Source: Granulicella sp. (lineage in GTDB: Bacteria > Acidobacteriota > Terriglobia > Terriglobales > Acidobacteriaceae). From it: DNA of 64,000 nt. This document shows positions 62,429 to 64,000 of this stretch, one piece after another. The notes under the pieces were generated by a model that was not told the DNA's origin, searched no databases, and saw nothing but the letters and a program-made list of their open reading frames with translations. Positions within the stretch are counted from its first letter, which is position 1, and each line of letters opens with the position of its first letter. The stretch is from contig JANXYX010000013.1 in the NCBI GenBank assembly GCA_025408425.1, forward strand, positions 1-64,000, given 5' to 3'. A program made the position numbers and the translations under genes.

Positions 62429-64000
62429 AATCCCTTTGGATTCTCGCCAGCCACCCCAAAGCTTCGCTCCATCGCCACTCCCACGCGCCCCATCCTACCT
62501 TCATCAAACAGCCGCCCAATCAGCGTCACCCCATGCGGCACCCGCCGTGGTGGCGAAAACTTCGGTAAAGGCTTCTTCGCATCCGGAGCCCAGTCGCTCC
62601 GCGCCTCTGAGACCTCAACAAACCCCGCACGCAGCGTCAGCGACGGATGGCCAGTGAAATTCGTAATCGTCAGCATCTCGTCCCTCAACGACGGCACCAG
62701 CAGCAGATCCACCTCCCCCATAATCCGCTGCATCTCCAGCGCCACCTTCCTCCGCAGCCGGTCAGCCTGAACGAAATCCACCGCCGAAAGAAACCGAGAC
62801 TGTCGAAACGTGTTGGGCCACGCATCTGGCGTCTGCATCTTTAGCTGATCCACCTGTCCGCTCAACGTCAGCTCTTCAAACGCCGCACCAGCCTCCGCGA
62901 ACAGAATCACCTCCAGCGAGTCATAAGGCCAGTCCGGCAACGAGACCTCTACCGGCACCATCCCAATCTTCTTCGCCGTCTCCAACGCTGACCGATCAAC
63001 TGCCGTCGCCCCCTCCATCCACTTGGGGAAGTACCCTACCCGCAGCCCCGACAAAGATCCCGCCGCATCGAAGTCCAGATGGCTCGGCACACTCGCGACA
63101 TCCCCCGCATCAGGCCCGGAAATTACTCGCAGCACCAGCAACGTATCCTCGACGCTCCGCGCCATCGGCCCCAGCTTGTCCAGCGACCAGCACAGCGTCA
63201 TCGCTCCCCCACGCGGAACTCGCCCATACGTGGGCCGCAGCCCCGTGATGCCGCATCGCATGCTGGGACTCACAATGCTCCCACCTGTCTCGCTGCCAAT
63301 CGCAAACCCCACCAGCCCCGCCGCTGTAGCCGCACCCGGCCCCGCGCTTGAGCCAGACGACCCCTCTTCCAGTAGCCACGGATTCATCGTCTGGCCACCA
63401 AACCACACGTCGTTCAGCGCCAGCGCTCCAAGGCTCAGCTTTGCCACCAGCACCGCGCCCGCCTCATGCAGTCGCTGTACCACCGTAGCGTCAGTCGCCG
63501 GCACACGGTTTCTGTAAGGCTCCGCACCATAGGTCGTCGCGATTCCAGCCGTATCCAGCAAATCCTTCGCCCCCCATGGAATCCCGTGCAGTGGTCCCCG
63601 GTAATGTCCGGCTGCAATCTCCTGGTCCGCCCGTCTCGATTGTTCCAGCGCCAACTCGCGGGTCAGAGTAATTACGCACCGCAGTTGCGGATCGAATCGC
63701 TGCAACCGCTCCAGATAGATTCCAGTCAACCGCTGCGAGGTAAGCATCTTCTTTTCGATCCACCGCGACAGCTTCGTTACCGAAGCAAATGCAATCTCGC
63801 TGTCACTCCCCGGCAGTGGCCCGGGATCCCCCGCGCTCCGCACAAAACGGTCTTCGCTTTTTATCTCTACATGAGGCAAAGCAGGATTCCATCGAGTCGC
63901 CGGAGGCATCGTCGCTTCCAACGCCACCTTGCGCGGGCCTGTTCGCCGTTCGTACAGTCCCGCCATGGCCACCCGCCAGCTCTCTGCCGCCTGCGCCTGC
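62425..64000 (-). CDS. Amidase-signature hydrolase (start outside window)
   Basis: The frame stays open to the right edge (reading QAQAAESWRVAMAGLYERRT upstream of the first in-window GTG at 63972), so the N-terminus is probably cut off. The amidase core is complete: Lys in HGIPWGAKDLLDTAG, the Gly/Ser-rich EEGSSGSSAGPGAATAAGL and nucleophile region GSETGGSIVSPSMRCGITGL. These supply the Ser-cisSer-Lys triad. RPTYGRVPRGGAMTLCWSLD is typical of a subgroup seen in soil bacteria. The substrate amide is unknown. The residues before the core look like an alanine-rich exported leader. Confidence 0.88.
   Translation of the reverse strand, partial: QAQAAESWRVAMAGLYERRTGPRKVALEATMPPATRWNPALPHVEIKSEDRFVRSAGDPGPLPGSDSEIAFASVTKLSRWIEKKMLTSQRLTGIYLERLQRFDPQLRCVITLTRELALEQSRRADQEIAAGHYRGPLHGIPWGAKDLLDTAGIATTYGAEPYRNRVPATDATVVQRLHEAGAVLVAKLSLGALALNDVWFGGQTMNPWLLEEGSSGSSAGPGAATAAGLVGFAIGSETGGSIVSPSMRCGITGLRPTYGRVPRGGAMTLCWSLDKLGPMARSVEDTLLVLRVISGPDAGDVASVPSHLDFDAAGSLSGLRVGYFPKWMEGATAVDRSALETAKKIGMVPVEVSLPDWPYDSLEVILFAEAGAAFEELTLSGQVDQLKMQTPDAWPNTFRQSRFLSAVDFVQADRLRRKVALEMQRIMGEVDLLLVPSLRDEMLTITNFTGHPSLTLRAGFVEVSEARSDWAPDAKKPLPKFSPPRRVPHGVTLIGRLFDEGRMGRVGVAMERSFGVAGENPKGF

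Noticed and set aside
1..64000. CRISPR array or insertion sequence
   Set aside because: No regularly spaced repeats, cas genes, transposase motifs or terminal inverted repeats were seen.

Overview
The window looks like chromosomal DNA of an Acidobacteriota (Terriglobia, Acidobacteriaceae-like: Granulicella, Edaphobacter or Terriglobus relatives). The main reasons are an Oar-type TonB-dependent receptor with an N-terminal carboxypeptidase-regulatory-like domain (34015-37362), a VWFA protein of the acidobacterial TIGR03436 type (42740-43789), moderately high GC with C/G-ending codons, and a set of enzyme families common in that group. The genus is inference; no rRNA gene is present.

Layout. 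1-3.2 kb: the 3' end of an error-prone polymerase gene (dnaE2/imuC), a 67-aa ORF and two exported cupins. 3.2-5.4 kb: the right end of a probable integrated element, with a frameshifted OB-fold-like gene, an AbiEi/AbiEii toxin-antitoxin pair, and a 45-bp 3' piece of a tRNA-Asp gene that looks like an attachment-site scar. 5.57-6.06 kb: a decayed hypF/hypE fusion, a relic of hydrogenase maturation. 6.1-10.3 kb: thpR, a DUF309 gene and a hexuronate module (SDR, D-mannonate dehydratase, convergent IclR regulator). 10.4-14.9 kb: a signalling block with a VOC protein, a cNMP-binding histidine kinase, a receiver fused to a thioredoxin-reductase-like flavoprotein without CXXC, and a divergent LuxR-type regulator that has lost its phosphoacceptor.

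15-24.4 kb: P5C dehydrogenase, a 1180-aa GH18-like/NodB/GT2 fusion for an exported amino-polysaccharide, a GT39-like membrane protein, and a serS - small membrane protein - LolA-like operon. 24.9-32.8 kb: an envelope phosphatase, pyrD, purH, a TPR protein and a dGTPase-like HD hydrolase. 33-44.9 kb: an XRE regulator, the Oar-like receptor, an AidB-like flavoprotein, a pair made of a 1053-aa unknown exported protein and the VWFA protein, and an exported methyltransferase. 44.9-50.4 kb: tRNA-Glu(TTC), a YhhQ-type queuosine-precursor transporter, and a two-gene RND pump without an outer-membrane channel.

50.5-64 kb is catabolic and redox: tyrosine degradation (fahA, hppD), an ADI/DDAH-fold amidinohydrolase, malate synthase, a 2-keto-4-pentenoate hydratase-like protein, MsrP/MsrQ periplasmic methionine sulfoxide repair, a FucP-like sugar transporter, an aldehyde dehydrogenase with its DUF779 partner, and an amidase whose start lies beyond the right edge.

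A pattern across the window: several housekeeping genes lack a Shine-Dalgarno sequence and carry a TANNNT hexamer 6-8 nt before the start codon, suggesting leaderless transcripts. Other genes have clear AGGAG-type sites. No CRISPR array, rRNA or intact insertion sequence was seen.
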